DNA of 64,000 nt from NCBI RefSeq assembly GCF_031755915.1, contig NC_083389.1:930001-994000 (forward strand). Direction: 5' to 3'. The position numbers were made by a program, and so were the translations under genes. Below, piece by piece: positions 1-11,444 of this stretch (the stretch's first letter is position 1; each line of letters starts with the position of its first letter). This stretch comes from Ziziphus jujuba (Eukaryota > Streptophyta > Magnoliopsida > Rosales > Rhamnaceae). Under the pieces are notes generated by a model that worked only from the letters and a program-made list of their open reading frames with translations, made no database searches and had not been told where the DNA came from.

Positions 1-58
1 TATTTTTCTTAGTAAATGATTCACTACAAAATGATTTTTTTTTCAGTGAACGTGTCAC
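1..58 (-). pseudogene. rps19: rps19 5' fragment (plastid-derived, left copy)
   Basis: First codons of plastid ribosomal protein S19 on the minus strand. The usual GTG start lies at 58-56, followed by codons for T-R-S-L-K-K. The gene runs off the window edge. It lies just downstream of rpl2 on the same strand, as in the plastid S10 cluster. The reading soon departs from the expected protein, consistent with a decayed nuclear copy. Confidence 0.8.
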
Positions 59-92
59 AATTAATTACTCCTATTTTTCTTTTTTCTTTTTT

Positions 93-1557
93 CTAAAGAC
101 AAAGAAACAAATTCTGTTTACTACGGCGATGAAGAATCAAATTATTACTATATTTATTCCTTTTTTCACTTCTTCTTCCAAGTGTAGGATAACCCCAAGG
201 GGTTGCACGTTTTTTTCTACCAACTGGGGCCCTCCCTTCACCACCCCCATGGGGATGGTCTAACGGGTTCATAACTACGGGATGCTTACCTAACCAACAT
301 TTCAATCTGGCTCTACCCAAACTTTTTTGTTCACCCTAAAATTCCCCACTTGTCTGATTCTTGCTAAGTAGTTTTTGCGTATCAAATAGACATCCCTAGA
401 AGGTAATTTTAATGTGGCCGATTTCCCCTTTTTCACAATCAGTTTCACTACAGTACTTGCTGTTCTAGCTAATTGTCCAACCTTTCCAAGTGTGATTTCT
501 ATGTTATGTATGGCTGTGCCTAAGGGCATATCGTTTGAAGTAAATTCTTCTTTTTGATCAATCAAAACCCCTTTCCAAACTATACAAGCTTCTTCCAAAG
601 TATACGGCTTTCTAGATGTAGATGATGATATCTATGTAGATGGATCTTATATATATATTGTATAATTCTTATATATATCATATAATGAAGTATCACATGA
701 GTGGATATATAGGGATGAAAATCTATCGAATCACTCATGTTATCCTAGGTCTTCCCATTCCTTCATTTGGCTCATGTTCTTCATGTAAGCATTCAGACCA
801 AATGACTCTATGAAATTATGTCGATACTTCCACATATTACAGGTAACGTAGGAGAATTCTCTATTTTTCCCCTCGATAATCCTTAGAATTACCACTGCTT
901 AGCTTTCAATTCGCCTCTGACCATAAAATGAAATGTGAATAACCCATCCTCCTCTCTTTGAAACAAAGGGCGCTTCTGGTTTTGTTGGTGCTTGAAACAG
1001 TTTTATCTTCTCCATATTACTATATCTCTAGAATCAATAATTTTAAATGAGGAACTACTGAACTCAATCACTTGCTGCCATTACTCTTCAGTTTTTTGTT
1101 GAGGTCTATCCTATAGATGTACTTAAATTGGATCAGTGATCGATTTCTAGGTTTCATCGGAAACCTAATTGGTTACTTCCAATTACGTAAATCAATAGTT
1201 CAAACCGCACTCAAAGGTAGGGCATTTCCCATTTTTATAGGAACTTCTGTACCGAAAACAATGGTATCTCTAATTATAGCCCCTCTGGGATGTAAATATA
1301 TCTTTTCTTACGATCCCCAAAGTGTATGAGACAAATGTATGCATTTCAATTAGGATCGTATTCTAGAGTTATGATTCTACCATATATGTCTTTTTAATTT
1401 CATAAAAAATCGATTTTACGATGTAGATGCTTATGACCACCCCTTCTATGCCCTGCGGTAATGATTCCTCTGGCATTACGACCTTTACCATAATGATGCT
1501 GTCTACGGCTCCTTTGCATGTGCTCGGGGTAGAAGTTTTGTATAAATGTATCACCAT
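93..1557 (-). pseudogene. rpl2: rpl2 pseudogene with group II intron (left copy)
   Basis: Plastid ribosomal protein L2 of the large subunit. The ATG is at 1557 and the start reads [13 protein letters not shown]. Exon 1 spans about 1557-1211, the group II intron about 1210-533 (its 5' end reads GTGCG), and exon 2 about 532-114. Exon 2 keeps recognisable blocks such as [17 protein letters not shown] and the near-C-terminal [15 protein letters not shown]. Exon 1 has lost about 45 bp after codon 17, several indels split the frame, and the normal TAG stop has become CAG at 116-114. Retention of the intron shows transfer as DNA rather than spliced RNA. A second copy lies at 35714-35875 plus 44535-45848. 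Confidence 0.93.
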
Positions 1558-1575
1558 GCTATTAAGTATTTTGAT

Positions 1576-1855
1576 TTAAGTTCTTTTCTTTCTAACAGGT
1601 GGAATAAAGGAACCCGGTTGAAGTGTAATGATCATTAGTCTATAATGCATTGTATGTCCCGTAATAGGTCCCATTCTTCTACCCTTTCTCGGTAGTCGAT
1701 GAGTTTTCATAGCTATTACCTTGACACCAAAGAAGAGTTCAACCCAATGCTTTATTTCTATCCTAGTTGATCGTGATTCGACATTAGAAGTATATTGATT
1801 TTCAACAATAACCGAATACTTGTGTCTATAAATACTGCATATTTGATTCCATCCA
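1576..1855 (-). pseudogene. rpl23: rpl23 pseudogene (left copy)
   Basis: Plastid ribosomal protein L23, minus strand, ATG at 1855 and TAA at 1578-1576, just upstream of rpl2 as in the plastid operon. The length is close to the normal gene (about 280 bp), and it retains the segment for the G-K-G-R-R-M-G-P loop that the right-hand copy has lost. Substitutions break the frame. It is a nuclear copy with no reason to expect expression. Confidence 0.88.
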
Positions 1856-2022
1856 TAAATCTATTTTCTTCCCTATGAGTTCTAGTCTCAATAAGAAAGC
1901 TAGTTCTTGCTGTTCATATGCTATGATATGAATATACCACACCAATTTGTTATGTATGGATGATGAAATTCCATTGATATAGAGTCAATTCAATAGATTT
2001 ATTTTATTGGAGGGTCCCATTA

Positions 2023-2076
2023 GCATGAATCCAATAGGAATTGAGTTGGGCGCTTTAACCATTCAGCCATGGATGC
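2023..2076 (-). tRNA. trnI-CAU: trnI-CAU, internally deleted
   Basis: The 5' acceptor and D-arm and the 3' end of plastid tRNA-Ile(CAU) are present on the minus strand, but about 23 bp covering the anticodon and variable region are missing between a GGAATT and a GAGTTGG block. The second copy at 36307-36380 is full length. A tRNA without its anticodon cannot function. Confidence 0.85.
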
Positions 2077-2164
2077 TTAGCAGGGATCCTCATACATGAT
2101 GAATAACCAAATTCCAATTCAAACAAAATCTTTAGGATAAATCAATGCAATTTAGGAGGACTCA

Positions 2165-3255
2165 ATGAAAGGACATCACTTTAAATCCTGGATATTCGAA
2201 TTAAGAGAGATATTGAGAAAGATCAAGAATTCTCACTATTTCTTAGATTCATGGACCCAATTCAATTCAGTGGGATCTTTCGTTCACATTTTTTCCATCA
2301 AAAACATTTTATAAAACTATTGGACTCCCGAATTTGGAGTATCCTACTCTCACACAGTTCACATTTACAGGGTTCAACAAGCAATCGATTTTTCACGATC
2401 AAGGGTGCGGTACTATTTGTAGTAGCGGTCCTTATATATTGTATAAACAATTGAACGATGGTCAAAAGAAAAAATCTCTATTTGACAGAGCTTCTTCCTA
2501 TACCTATGAATTTGATTGGACCTAGAAATTATACATTGGAAGAATCTTTTGGGCCTTCCAATATCAATAGGTTTATTGTTTCGCTCCTGTATCTTCCAAA
2601 AGGAAAAAAGATCTCTGAGAGCTATTTCCTGGATTTGAAAGAAAGTACTTGGCTTCTCCCAATAACTAAAAAGTGTATCATGCTTGAATTCCTGTATCTT
2701 CCAAAAGGAAAAAAGATCTCTGAGAGCTATTTCCTGGATTTGAAAGAAAGTACTTGGCTTCTCCCAATAACTAAAAAGTGTATCATGCTTGAATCTAACT
2801 GGGGTTCATGGTGGTGGAGGAACTGGATCAAAACAAAAAAAAGGCTTCTAGTTGTAAGATATCTAATGAAACCGTCACTGGAATTGAGATCTCATTTAAA
2901 TAGAAAGATATCAAATATTTAGAGTTTCTTTTTGTATATTCTATGGATGATCCGATCCGTAAGAACCATCATTGGGAATTGTTTGATCATCTTTCTCTGA
3001 GGAAGAGGAGAAGCATAATCAACTTGAATTCGGGACAGCTATTCGAATATTAATGAAAGACTGGATTTGTTATCTCATGTTTGCTTTTCGTTAAAAAAAA
3101 TACTAGCTAAAGTGGAGGGTTTATTCAAACAACAAAAACATGGGTTAACTATTCAATCAAATGATATTGAGCATGTTTCCTATCTCTTCTCAAGAAACAA
3201 GTGGGCTATTTCTTTACAAAATTGTGCTTAATTTCATATGTGGGAATTCCACCAT
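2165..3255 (+). pseudogene. ycf2: ycf2 5' fragment (left copy)
   Basis: Start of the giant plastid ycf2 gene, ATG at 2165 (M-K-G-H). Characteristic stretches such as the F-F-H-Q hydrophobic start, [20 protein letters not shown] and the [12 protein letters not shown] segment are readable in shifting frames. Only about the first 350 of over 2200 codons remain. The copy stops in an AT microsatellite at 3260-3276, beyond which lies an LTR fragment. The order rpl2, rpl23, trnI, ycf2 and all strands match plastid inverted repeat IRb. Confidence 0.9.
2587..2796 (+). repeat. 105-bp in-frame tandem duplication inside ycf2
   Basis: Two head-to-tail copies (2587-2691 and 2692-2796), almost identical, each encoding 35 residues beginning L-Y-L-P-K-G-K-K. 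The copy of ycf2 at 36469-38286 has the segment only once (from about 36893), so the duplication is specific to the left copy. Confidence 0.95.
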
Positions 3256-3269
3256 TTCTATATATATAT

Positions 3270-3589
3270 ATATAGTTTCAATGACTTCTTAGTGATATCA
3301 AGTGAATTCAAGAAGATTTGACTCTATTTCCCACTGCCCGAAATCCATAAATGCACAAAAACTGCTACCCGGGTCCGTATTGTCTTCCACCACTTGTATG
3401 CCCAAAACAGGTCTTGGATCTTTGGATATGGACAAGCCCTCTTGAGAATGAATTATCCCATAGATAAAGGCAGCAATTTTGTCCCTAAACTTCTTAGCTT
3501 GAACCCTAATGATTGGCCCGGTCTTCATCTGTATTTGGTCAGCACCTCAACGGGTTGTCGGTTGTGTGGGCTTGGGCGGATTCGCATCA
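3270..3589 (-). mobile_element. Truncated LTR (5' end of LTR) of the gypsy family
   Basis: On the minus strand this starts TGATGCGAATCCGCCC at 3589 and follows the 5' part of the 1.14-kb LTR family seen at 38400-39541, including the shared ACCCGGG block and the purine-rich GAAGACCGGGCCAATCA block. It enters matK directly at its 5' end and is cut after about 320 bp, where the ycf2 fragment begins. An insertion in matK was therefore followed by a deletion that removed the rest of the LTR and joined it to ycf2. Confidence 0.8.
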
Positions 3590-3591
3590 AG

Positions 3592-4049
3592 TAGGGTATA
3601 AGTACATCAAATACATAATTTAAATGTGGGCATTTGTCCTCTAAAAATGGAAATATTGCATGAATTGATCATAAATTATAATATTTTATGATTTTTGGCC
3701 TCAAAGAAACTAATCGTAGGAAGCATAAGGAAAATGGAATTTCCACAGTGACTGCAAATCCCTCGGATATCATTTGAGAGTACAAATTCTTGTTGCACCC
3801 AAAACATTTATTTTGGTCAGAATTATTAGCAGACATAATCAAATGATTCTGATGATACATTCGAGTAATTAAACATTTTATAGTTAGTAAACTAGATTTA
3901 TGGTCATAACCTACATTTTCTAGCAAACTCGATCCATTTAAACCATGATCATGAGCAAATGCATAAATATACTCCCCAAAGATAAGTGGATATAAGAGAT
4001 CATGTTGTTGAGATCTATCTAGTTTGAAATATCCTTGAAATTCTTCCAT
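3592..4049 (-). pseudogene. matK: matK 5' fragment
   Basis: N-terminal third of the plastid intron maturase MatK. The ATG at 4049 gives [12 protein letters not shown], followed by [20 protein letters not shown] and [20 protein letters not shown], then LEDK and [11 protein letters not shown] near 3594. A stop arises from a CGA to TGA change in the Y-N-L-R-S segment. An upstream in-frame ATG at 4121 is not the conserved start. About 1 kb of the gene is missing because an LTR sits at 3589. It lies inside the trnK intron, as in plastids. Confidence 0.92.
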
Positions 4050-4801
4050 TTGAAATTTGATTTGAACTGGAGATAAAGGGTTTATTGGGTTATCAAATGA
4101 TACATAGTATGATACAGTCAAAACAAGGTATTATAGTACAAAAAAAATAGATACCTCAGAAAAAAGGTAAGAGCATCGGCAGACTTTCTATCCTTTCTTT
4201 TTCCATCTAAGTGGTTTATGTTCAGTCTAAGATAACAAGATGTTTAAAAATCCTTTATTTTTACAATCCAATCACTCTTTTGATTTTGGAAAAAAAAAAA
4301 AAAAAACTCTTTATCAATATACTACCTTCTTCTACACATTTATCTCCACTTCATAATAGAGAATACCTAATAAGTAGGACTCATAAAATGGATAATCCCT
4401 CATGGAAAAGCCTTTCCCACGTCAAGCACCAATATATTTTTAATGTCTAATTAGTTTGGGTAATCATTTGGATAATCATTCAAAAATGAAGACCAAAAGC
4501 TCATTACTATTTGTTTCCCTATAACTAGGGCCACAGTTGGGCTCTGTCCATTTATTCACTCAATCCGACTTGAAACTGATTTTCTAATTTCTTTTTTTCC
4601 GCCACATATAGAATTAAAACAATTTAAATAAGATTTTGGACATATCTAGAAAGAATAAAATATTCTCAGAATTCTCCATTGATACTACATGCTACTTTTT
4701 CCATTCATTCCTTTCACGATCAGTCACCGTCTTACAAGTTCTACCTATGGTATGGACGAATCTGTTGCTTCATTCAATTGTGTAAAAGATGCTAGCCATA
4801 C

Positions 4802-4837
4802 TTAAAAGCCGAGTACTCTACCGTTGAGTTAGCAACC
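4802..4837 (-). tRNA. trnK-UUU: trnK-UUU 5' exon
   Basis: Minus-strand match to the first exon of plastid tRNA-Lys(UUU), including the D-arm and first half of the anticodon stem. The final 3'-side G of the canonical start triplet is changed. The stretch 4050-4801 is the 5' part of the trnK group II intron between this exon and matK. The 3' exon is absent, lost with the rest of matK. Confidence 0.9.
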
Positions 4838-5534
4838 AGGATAAAACAATTAGAATGTGTAGATACAATTAGAATCCCAATAAAATAACTGAAGAGGTTG
4901 AATTGGACAGCGTAATTACAACATTGAATTTGAAACGGTAAAACAAATTGTATCATGCAAAAAAAAAAAAAAAAAAAACTTCTTGTATTATAAAAAATCC
5001 AATGAACCCATTCCTTGAATGAAATCAAATCTATGGCATGGAGAAAAATAGATCCATTTATCCACGATCAAATTATATTTATTCGATACACTATTGTCAA
5101 TATGAGTATTTAAGAAAAGAATACAATGGAGAACTAGAAAAAAATAAAATATTGTAAATTTAAATAAAAAAATAAGGACTTGTGTTGGATTGGCACTACA
5201 TAGCTAATCGACATATAGACAAATAAGGGATGTAGATGTAAGAAAAAAGTAATAAAGAAAAAAAAAAGTAGAAAAAAAGCTCGAATTTAGTCAATCAAAC
5301 AATATAAGTAAAAGAAAAAAGCTTAATCCCTCTTTTTATTTGGTCATAGAAATCCAACTAACCCTCATTACCCTTAATGGTAATACCCAAAATCGAAAGT
5401 AAGAATAACAAATTAAAAGAGAATATCAGATAAAAGACTTTACAGACCTCTCTACAAGTGGTCTCCACCTTCATTATTTATATATTTCTTATATATTTCA
5501 TTTTGACATATTTCATTAATTTTTCATTAATTGA
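4838..5534. other. Plastid spacer trnK-rps16
   Basis: AT-rich intergenic DNA between trnK and rps16 with a long A run near 4959-4978 and no coding signal. Its position between two adjacent plastid genes is normal. Confidence 0.75.
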
Positions 5535-6676
5535 CTACCATTTGGTATTAAGGGTAAGTTTTGTAAAAACCCTCGCTTTCTTTGAAGTATCATGAATAGT
5601 TCCTATAGGCTGAGCGCCTTTTTCAAGGAAATATAGAATAGCAGGAACATTTAAATAAGTTTGATTCTTTATCGGGTCATAAAAACCCACTTTTTGAAGA
5701 TCTCTTCCTTCTCTTATGGATCGAACATCAATTGCAATGATTCAATAAATGGCTCATTGGGATAGATGAACAATACCCCACCAAGAAACATATAAGAAGT
5801 TTTCTCCTAGTACAACTCAAGAAAATTGGAAATTATATCTATGTATAGAATGAGAAGGTCAAATATATCCATAAAATCATCAAATCAACTAGACTATGAT
5901 TTAAATACTTATTCTTTCCCCCACCAAAAAAATTATTCATATTTACACTTTGCACTCTCATAACTCAGGTTGGATAACTCTCAAATAACTCAAGGAAACC
6001 TTTTAAGCATTTCATTTATTGAGTGGTCTCTAACCCCCCTTTTGTCTGTCTCTTTTAGAATCTCTTTTGATTCTGCACTTTGATCTAGTTGTTGAGACAA
6101 TCGAAAATGGTATTTCCTTGTTCCAGGATCCTTTATCTTTGTGTTGAATCATTGGGTTTAGACATTACTCCAGTGATCTTGAATCATATCAAAATGGCAG
6201 CAACATACCATTTTTTTTATGATTTCTTTCTATCAAATAATCATACGACTAAGTGATTCTTGTGTAATACACTTTTGATTTGATCGAAAAGGTTTTGCCA
6301 ATTCCAAAAAATTTGACTTTTGAATTTGAAACTTGCTTGACTTGGATCCTTTCGATTTATATATGGAAAACATATTTACAAATATATTTACGAAGTTGTC
6401 CCAATTTATTGATTCATACTAACCCTAGATTCTTGCCTTCGAGAAATAGATCAATGCTTTTTATTCAAGCTCCATTATGTACGATTTACATCACCCAAAA
6501 AAAAAAAAACTGAGAGTTCTATTGAAACAAAAGAAATGATGTCGAGTCAAGAGCACTTTCATTCCTCTATAATTCTTGTCTAATAAAAAATGGTGGATGT
6601 AAGAATCCATAACGGATCGTGTCCTTCAAGTCGCACGTTGCTTTCTACCACATCATTTTAAACAAAGTTTTACCAT
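5535..6676 (-). pseudogene. rps16: rps16 pseudogene with intron
   Basis: Plastid ribosomal protein S16. Exon 1 (6676-6637, 40 nt) encodes M-V-K-L and C-G-R-K-Q, followed by the group II intron 5' end GTGCGACTTG. The intron is about 6636-5754. Exon 2 (about 5753-5535) reads [19 protein letters not shown], then [14 protein letters not shown], and ends T-K-W stop at 5537-5535. Two nonsense changes are visible, both CGA to TGA: one in exon 1 (K-R-C) and one at the start of exon 2 (Y-R-I-I). Apart from these the exons are close to full length. Confidence 0.93.
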
Positions 6677-7471
6677 AACATTCCTTTAGTTTGGAACCAG
6701 TATGTAATTGATTCAATTATGGAATCATGAATAGTCATTGGCTCGGTCGGTACATAGTAATCTATACTTTTTCTTTCTATATGAAATATGAATGGCTACG
6801 TTCTAACGAATTCTCATAACGAATTCAATTTAATCCCCAACACCCAATACATATATTAACTTGATAGTGATAGGATAAATTTACCAATTCACACTTCTTA
6901 GAGTACTATGAACTCATACGAAATCATCAAAAAGATTTTAGTGATTAAAAATTTTCCAAACTCGAGATCATTATTTGAATAACATTTTAAAGTAAGGACC
7001 GCATTTTAGCATCCTAAGAGAAATCCATATTTGAATTAAACCATCAACGATTAAAAAACTAGATAGCTAAAAAATCCAATTTATTTTTTTAGTGAACTAG
7101 TGGATAAAGACTGGTCTAAGGTAAGGTTGTTGTTTTTTCATACTGATTTCTAAAATTGGAATCAAAATAACAATAATACCCCTATACAGATAGACTAAAA
7201 AATTGTTACTGAAAGGAATTATAGATATTTTATGTTAAATATTTAACATTTAGGGACCATAAATGGATCCAATTATATCTACGTATAATTTGAACACGAT
7301 TCAATTTGTGAAAAAGATATGATTCAGAGAAGAATTATTAAGAATACTAATAAAAATTTTACAATCCAATATTATACTCTTAAACATAAATGTATTTTAT
7401 TTTAAAAGACAATCTTTTTTCTGATATATAGCATTATATATATTACAATGCTATAATGGGTTAGGCATGCT
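6677..7471. other. Plastid spacer rps16-trnQ
   Basis: AT-rich plastid intergenic DNA, with no open frame or RNA recognised. Confidence 0.7.
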
Positions 7472-7543
7472 CTAGGATGGAAGGATTTGAACCTCTAAAT
7501 AGTGGGACTAAAACCCGTTGCCTTACCACTTGGCCACGCCCCA
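7472..7543 (-). tRNA. trnQ-UUG: trnQ-UUG with altered anticodon
   Basis: Full-length plastid tRNA-Gln on the minus strand (acceptor GGGGCGTGG, D-arm, T-arm all recognisable). The anticodon loop reads TTTTAGT instead of TTTTGGT, so the anticodon is TTA. The anticodon stem and T-loop carry further G to A or C to T changes. It is best treated as a decayed copy. Confidence 0.9.
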
Positions 7544-7908
7544 TTTCTATTCGAACCTAATGAACACTAATATTGATATTGGTTGTTCATCAACTCCAGT
7601 ACAAATATCTATAAAATATATAGATTGTTGCTAGAATTTTAATATGTGTCGATATAGAATTAAATTGAATTTATTGATCATTACATAGAGTTCAATTAAG
7701 ATATTGTATGAAAGTATGATTTATTCTATTCTCTTTTGATTTGAGAATTTAAGGATTTCTCATTGGGGAAGTTCAAATCAAAGAAGGTTTTTGGGGTCTA
7801 TCTTATTTAGTTTTATTCATTTTCCCTTCCATTAATAACTAAACTTATTAATAACTCAATCAAAATAATAAAATTATCTTCAATAACAAAAATAACAAAA
7901 TATATGCC
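7544..7908. other. Plastid spacer trnQ-psbK
   Basis: AT-rich intergenic DNA. The normal psbK start codon is not found in it, so the N-terminal codons of psbK have decayed or been lost. Confidence 0.65.
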
Positions 7909-8049
7909 CTTTATTCAAATGTTTTTTTCTTCGCCAAATTACCAGAGGCCTACACTTTTTTGAATCCAATCCTAAAAGTTATGCCAGTAATACCTGCGCT
8001 ATTTTTTCTCTTGGCCTTTGTTTGGCATGCTGCTGTAAGTTTTCAATGA
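7909..8049 (+). pseudogene. psbK: psbK pseudogene lacking its start
   Basis: Small photosystem II membrane subunit K. The frame 7909-8049 reads L-Y-S-N, then [15 protein letters not shown], then [23 protein letters not shown] and a TGA at 8047. The mature part (from the KLPEAY block) and its single membrane helix are preserved. The leader lacks an ATG in frame, and the final R is Q (CGA to CAA). The order psbK, psbI, trnS on these strands is as in plastids. Confidence 0.9.
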
Positions 8050-8468
8050 GATCTTTAATAACATCCTAGCCAAATTCATGATTGATTTGAAAAAAATAAA
8101 ATGAAAATTCTAACATAATGCTTTGTAAGATTAGATAGGTTTTATAGTATGAACTCTTGATTCCAAGATTGAAATTTTTGTACAGCCACAAGAAATTTGG
8201 ATCAACCCATTTCCTTATTATGACCTTTTTTCCATTGAAAGGCCTTATTGGAGTACTCACAATGTCAAATTGTGGGTATGAAATAAAATTTTTGGTAATG
8301 AAAAACTCCACTTATCCACTTATATTATAAATATTACAGATTTCTATTTGAAAAAAAAACTTTATTTCTTGGTGTCAAAATACAAAATAAAGAGTAGGGT
8401 ATGCGGTCTAAAATAAAATAGCAAATCTATTCTCTTTTTTCCCTAAAAAGAATTTTGGAGATTGTGTA

Positions 8469-8565
8469 ATGCTTACTCTCAAACTATTTGTTTACATGGT
8501 AGTAATATTCTTTGTTTCGCTCTTTATCTTTGGATTCCCATCTAACGACCTAGGGTGTAATCTTG
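8469..8565 (+). pseudogene. psbI: psbI pseudogene with altered 3' end
   Basis: Photosystem II subunit I (normally 36 residues). The ATG at 8469 gives [20 protein letters not shown], then F-G-F-P-S-N-D-L-G. The conserved C-terminal R-N-P-G-R-E-E is replaced. About 20 bp from the middle of the gene (8501-8520) recur at 8566-8585, so the end has been disrupted by a small duplication. Confidence 0.9.
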
Positions 8566-8684
8566 GTAGTAATATTCTTTGTTTCTTCCTTGATTTTAAA
8601 ACGTTCTTAGCTTCGTAGGATTTTATCTATTCCACACTGAACTCGCAAGAAATTTGAAAGAAAAGAACAAGACATCGATGAAAA

Positions 8685-8773
8685 CAGAAAGAGAGGGATT
8701 CAAACCCTCGATAAGAAAAACCTATACAACGGATTAGCAATCTGATGCTTTCGTCCACTAAGCCATCTCTTCC
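8685..8773 (-). tRNA. trnS-GCU: trnS-GCU
   Basis: Class II tRNA with long variable arm, minus strand, matching plastid tRNA-Ser(GCU). The anticodon GCT is retained in the loop TTGCTAA. Several substitutions, including in the D-arm and variable arm, mark it as a decayed copy. Confidence 0.88.
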
Positions 8774-9811
8774 CCAATTGAAAGGAGGTAATTACTATGT
8801 TACATCACAAAAATAAGGCTTGAAAAAAGCCCTTCTTCTTTTTTTTTAGTGTTTTTTATATTTTTTATTATTTATTATTTTATTATATATAATATATATG
8901 CAATAGTTTATATAATAGATACGGAATTATAATAATAAAGAATCAAATTCCATTTAGACCATTTAGATAAAATAAATGCATTTATATTATATAATTAGAT
9001 TATACAAAATGTATGCATATATGTTATATATAATTCTATAATCATATAACATATGTATAAAGATATAACATATATGTATAAAGAAAAGACTTTAAAGTGA
9101 TATCAACAATCCAATCTACACAATCTACAATAGTCCAATATATAAATCCACTATAAATGAAATAAATATAAAAAATCCAATATAAATCAAATCTAAAAAT
9201 GGAATCTATATTTGTTAATATGTTTAACATAGATTTTTTAGATTTTTTGAATAGATTTATATAATTAATATATGTTTAATAGATATATTCGGTATTTTAT
9301 ATAATATATAAGTAGAAAAAATAATATATAAAAAGAAAAAAGAAAAAATAGAAATAATGAGAAAAATATATATATATTAATAATAACAATAATAAAAAAA
9401 CTTCTTTGAGTTCATCCGAAAGGGCCCTTTATTTCCATGGCTTGGCCTGGTCAGTACCTAGCCAGGCTGGACCTCTTTTGTTTTGTTCAATCATAATAAG
9501 ATAAAATGATTTATTTAATTTGAAAAAAATTAATTTGAAACCAAAACAAAATGGCTTGTTATTGAAACAACAAAAGTCATAAAAAGACCTATTTTGATAT
9601 AGAATCAAAGCGAGATTTTAAATCTTCTTCATTTTCTTTTTTTTTTTTTTTTTTGTTACTGAGGTTTTACTGAAAAAAAAAAAATATGTATATAATAAGA
9701 AACGGAACTATGGATTCGTGCACAATGCATTTTTTTCTGATCATATCTTTTGATTGCACCTCAGTTTCTTGTTCGACAAAAAGTCCATTTATATACAATA
9801 ATCGGATTGGA
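8774..9811. other. Plastid spacer trnS-trnG, very AT-rich
   Basis: Over 1 kb of AT-rich DNA with short TA and A runs. A GC-richer hairpin-like segment at about 9420-9475 (CCTGGTCAGTACCTAGCC) is typical of this plastid spacer. No genes. Confidence 0.7.
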
Positions 9812-10582
9812 GCGGTATAGTTTAGTGGTAAAAGTGCGATTTGTTCTATTAAACCCCGAATAGTTAAAGGATCTCTCGGTTTGATTAATATTCCATTCCG
9901 AGCAAAAACTTTATGTCTTAAATTGATTAAATCATTTACCTTTCAATGAAAAATTCGAGGAAGAATATATATTCTCGTGATTTGTATCCAAGAGTCAATT
10001 AGAAATTGAAAAATTGGATTACAAAGTTACAAAACATAATTTTTTCTTTTTTATTGGATCAATCAATATTTCCAATTGAATGAGTATGGGTAAAGGGTCG
10101 ATGGATAAAGATAGAAAGTGTATTTCTAATCATAACTAAATCTTTAATTTTTCTTTTTTGTATAGGGAAAATTGAAACAAAATAGCTAATTAAACAATGA
10201 CTTTGATTTAATAGAGACATTGAAAAATTGTTTTACCTCAATGGAAACAAAATCCTTTTCCTAAAGATTCTTTCAAATAGAAATAGAGAACGAAGTAACT
10301 AGAAAGACTGTTATAATCCCCTCTTTTGTACAAGGATCGTCTAAAACATAGGTAATTTTGAATGCATTCAGACCGAAAAGCTGACATAGATATTATGGGT
10401 CGAATTTTTTTTTTAATTTCATTGATATCTGGAAATTTATTTATCTTCCATAAAGAAGCTAAATGAAACCAAAATTTCACGTTCGGTTTTGAATTAGAGA
10501 CGTTAACAATGATGAATCTATGTCGACTATAACCTCTAGTCTTCCAAGCTAACGATACTGGTTTGATTCTCGCTATCCGCTT
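9812..10582 (+). tRNA. trnG-UCC: trnG-UCC with group II intron
   Basis: Split plastid tRNA-Gly. Exon 1 is at 9812-9833 (TATAGTTTAGTGGTAAAA), followed by an intron starting GTGCGATTTG. Exon 2 is about 10540-10582 (TTCCAAGCTAACGA then the T-arm). One acceptor base is lost, and the T-arm carries C to T changes (GGTTTGATTCTCG). The intron of about 700 bp is retained. Confidence 0.88.
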
Positions 10583-10857
10583 TTGCTTACTTTCTTTTAT
10601 CTCTATTCAATATTTTTCAACGTTTTTTTCTATAGTCAAAACCTATAAATCTATATATCTAATATATATTTATATATTTTGATATGTATTAAAATATCAA
10701 ATTTCTAAGAAATATGTTTTATAGAAATATAAAAAAAATGAATATAATTAACGTTGTGCATAGTTGAACAAGCAATTCCAAAATTCTTTCACATATTCGT
10801 TTTGTCCGAATAATAAATGTGAACAGAAGATAAGTATAAAAAAAATTGGAATGCAAA

Positions 10858-10929
10858 GTGTCCATGGTCTAATGGATAGGACAGAGGTCTTCTAAACCTT
10901 TGGTATAGGTTCAAATCCTATTGGACACA
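10858..10929 (+). tRNA. trnR-UCU: trnR-UCU
   Basis: Almost unchanged plastid tRNA-Arg(UCU), with anticodon TCT in GTCTTCTAAAC. Only acceptor-stem C to T and a D-arm change are seen. It lies between trnG and atpA as in plastids. Confidence 0.92.
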
Positions 10930-11444
10930 ATTTATTTCCATATATTTTTAGATTTCCAAGTCAAGAAAGATCTTTTAAATAATTTGAATAAGAGGTGTTC
11001 TTATACACTTAGAACTTGTAATATAAGTATAATCTAGTTTATATATGATTTCCATTTATATTATATTTCCATATATTTTGCATGTACTATATATGTAAAT
11101 ATATTATATATTTAATCTATGTTAATATATGTATATAATTATTATGTATTTAATATTAATATTATAATATAGAAATGTAATATATTATTATTTCTATATT
11201 ATTATAGAAAATATTTACAACGAAAAACAAAAACTTTTATATTTTATAATTTTTTTATATTTTATTTTAAAATAATTAAAATAATTATTAATTATATAAT
11301 AGAAAAAGTATATAATTTAATTATTATTATTAAAATTAGTATTAAATTTTAAAATTAATATTAAATTTTAAAATTAATATTAAATTAAGATTTAATTAAT
11401 ATTGAATTAAGAGTGATAAATATTAAAAGTGATCAATTTCTTTT
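10930..11444. other. AT-rich plastid spacer trnR-atpA
   Basis: Extremely AT-rich with imperfect ATTAAATTTTAAAATTA repeats at 11330-11400. No coding signal. Confidence 0.7.

Noticed and set aside
1117..1329. 70-residue plus-strand frame
   Set aside because: Antisense to rpl2 exon 1 and intron.
3669..4121. 150-residue protein as a novel gene
   Set aside because: It is the matK N-terminus with a short upstream extension.
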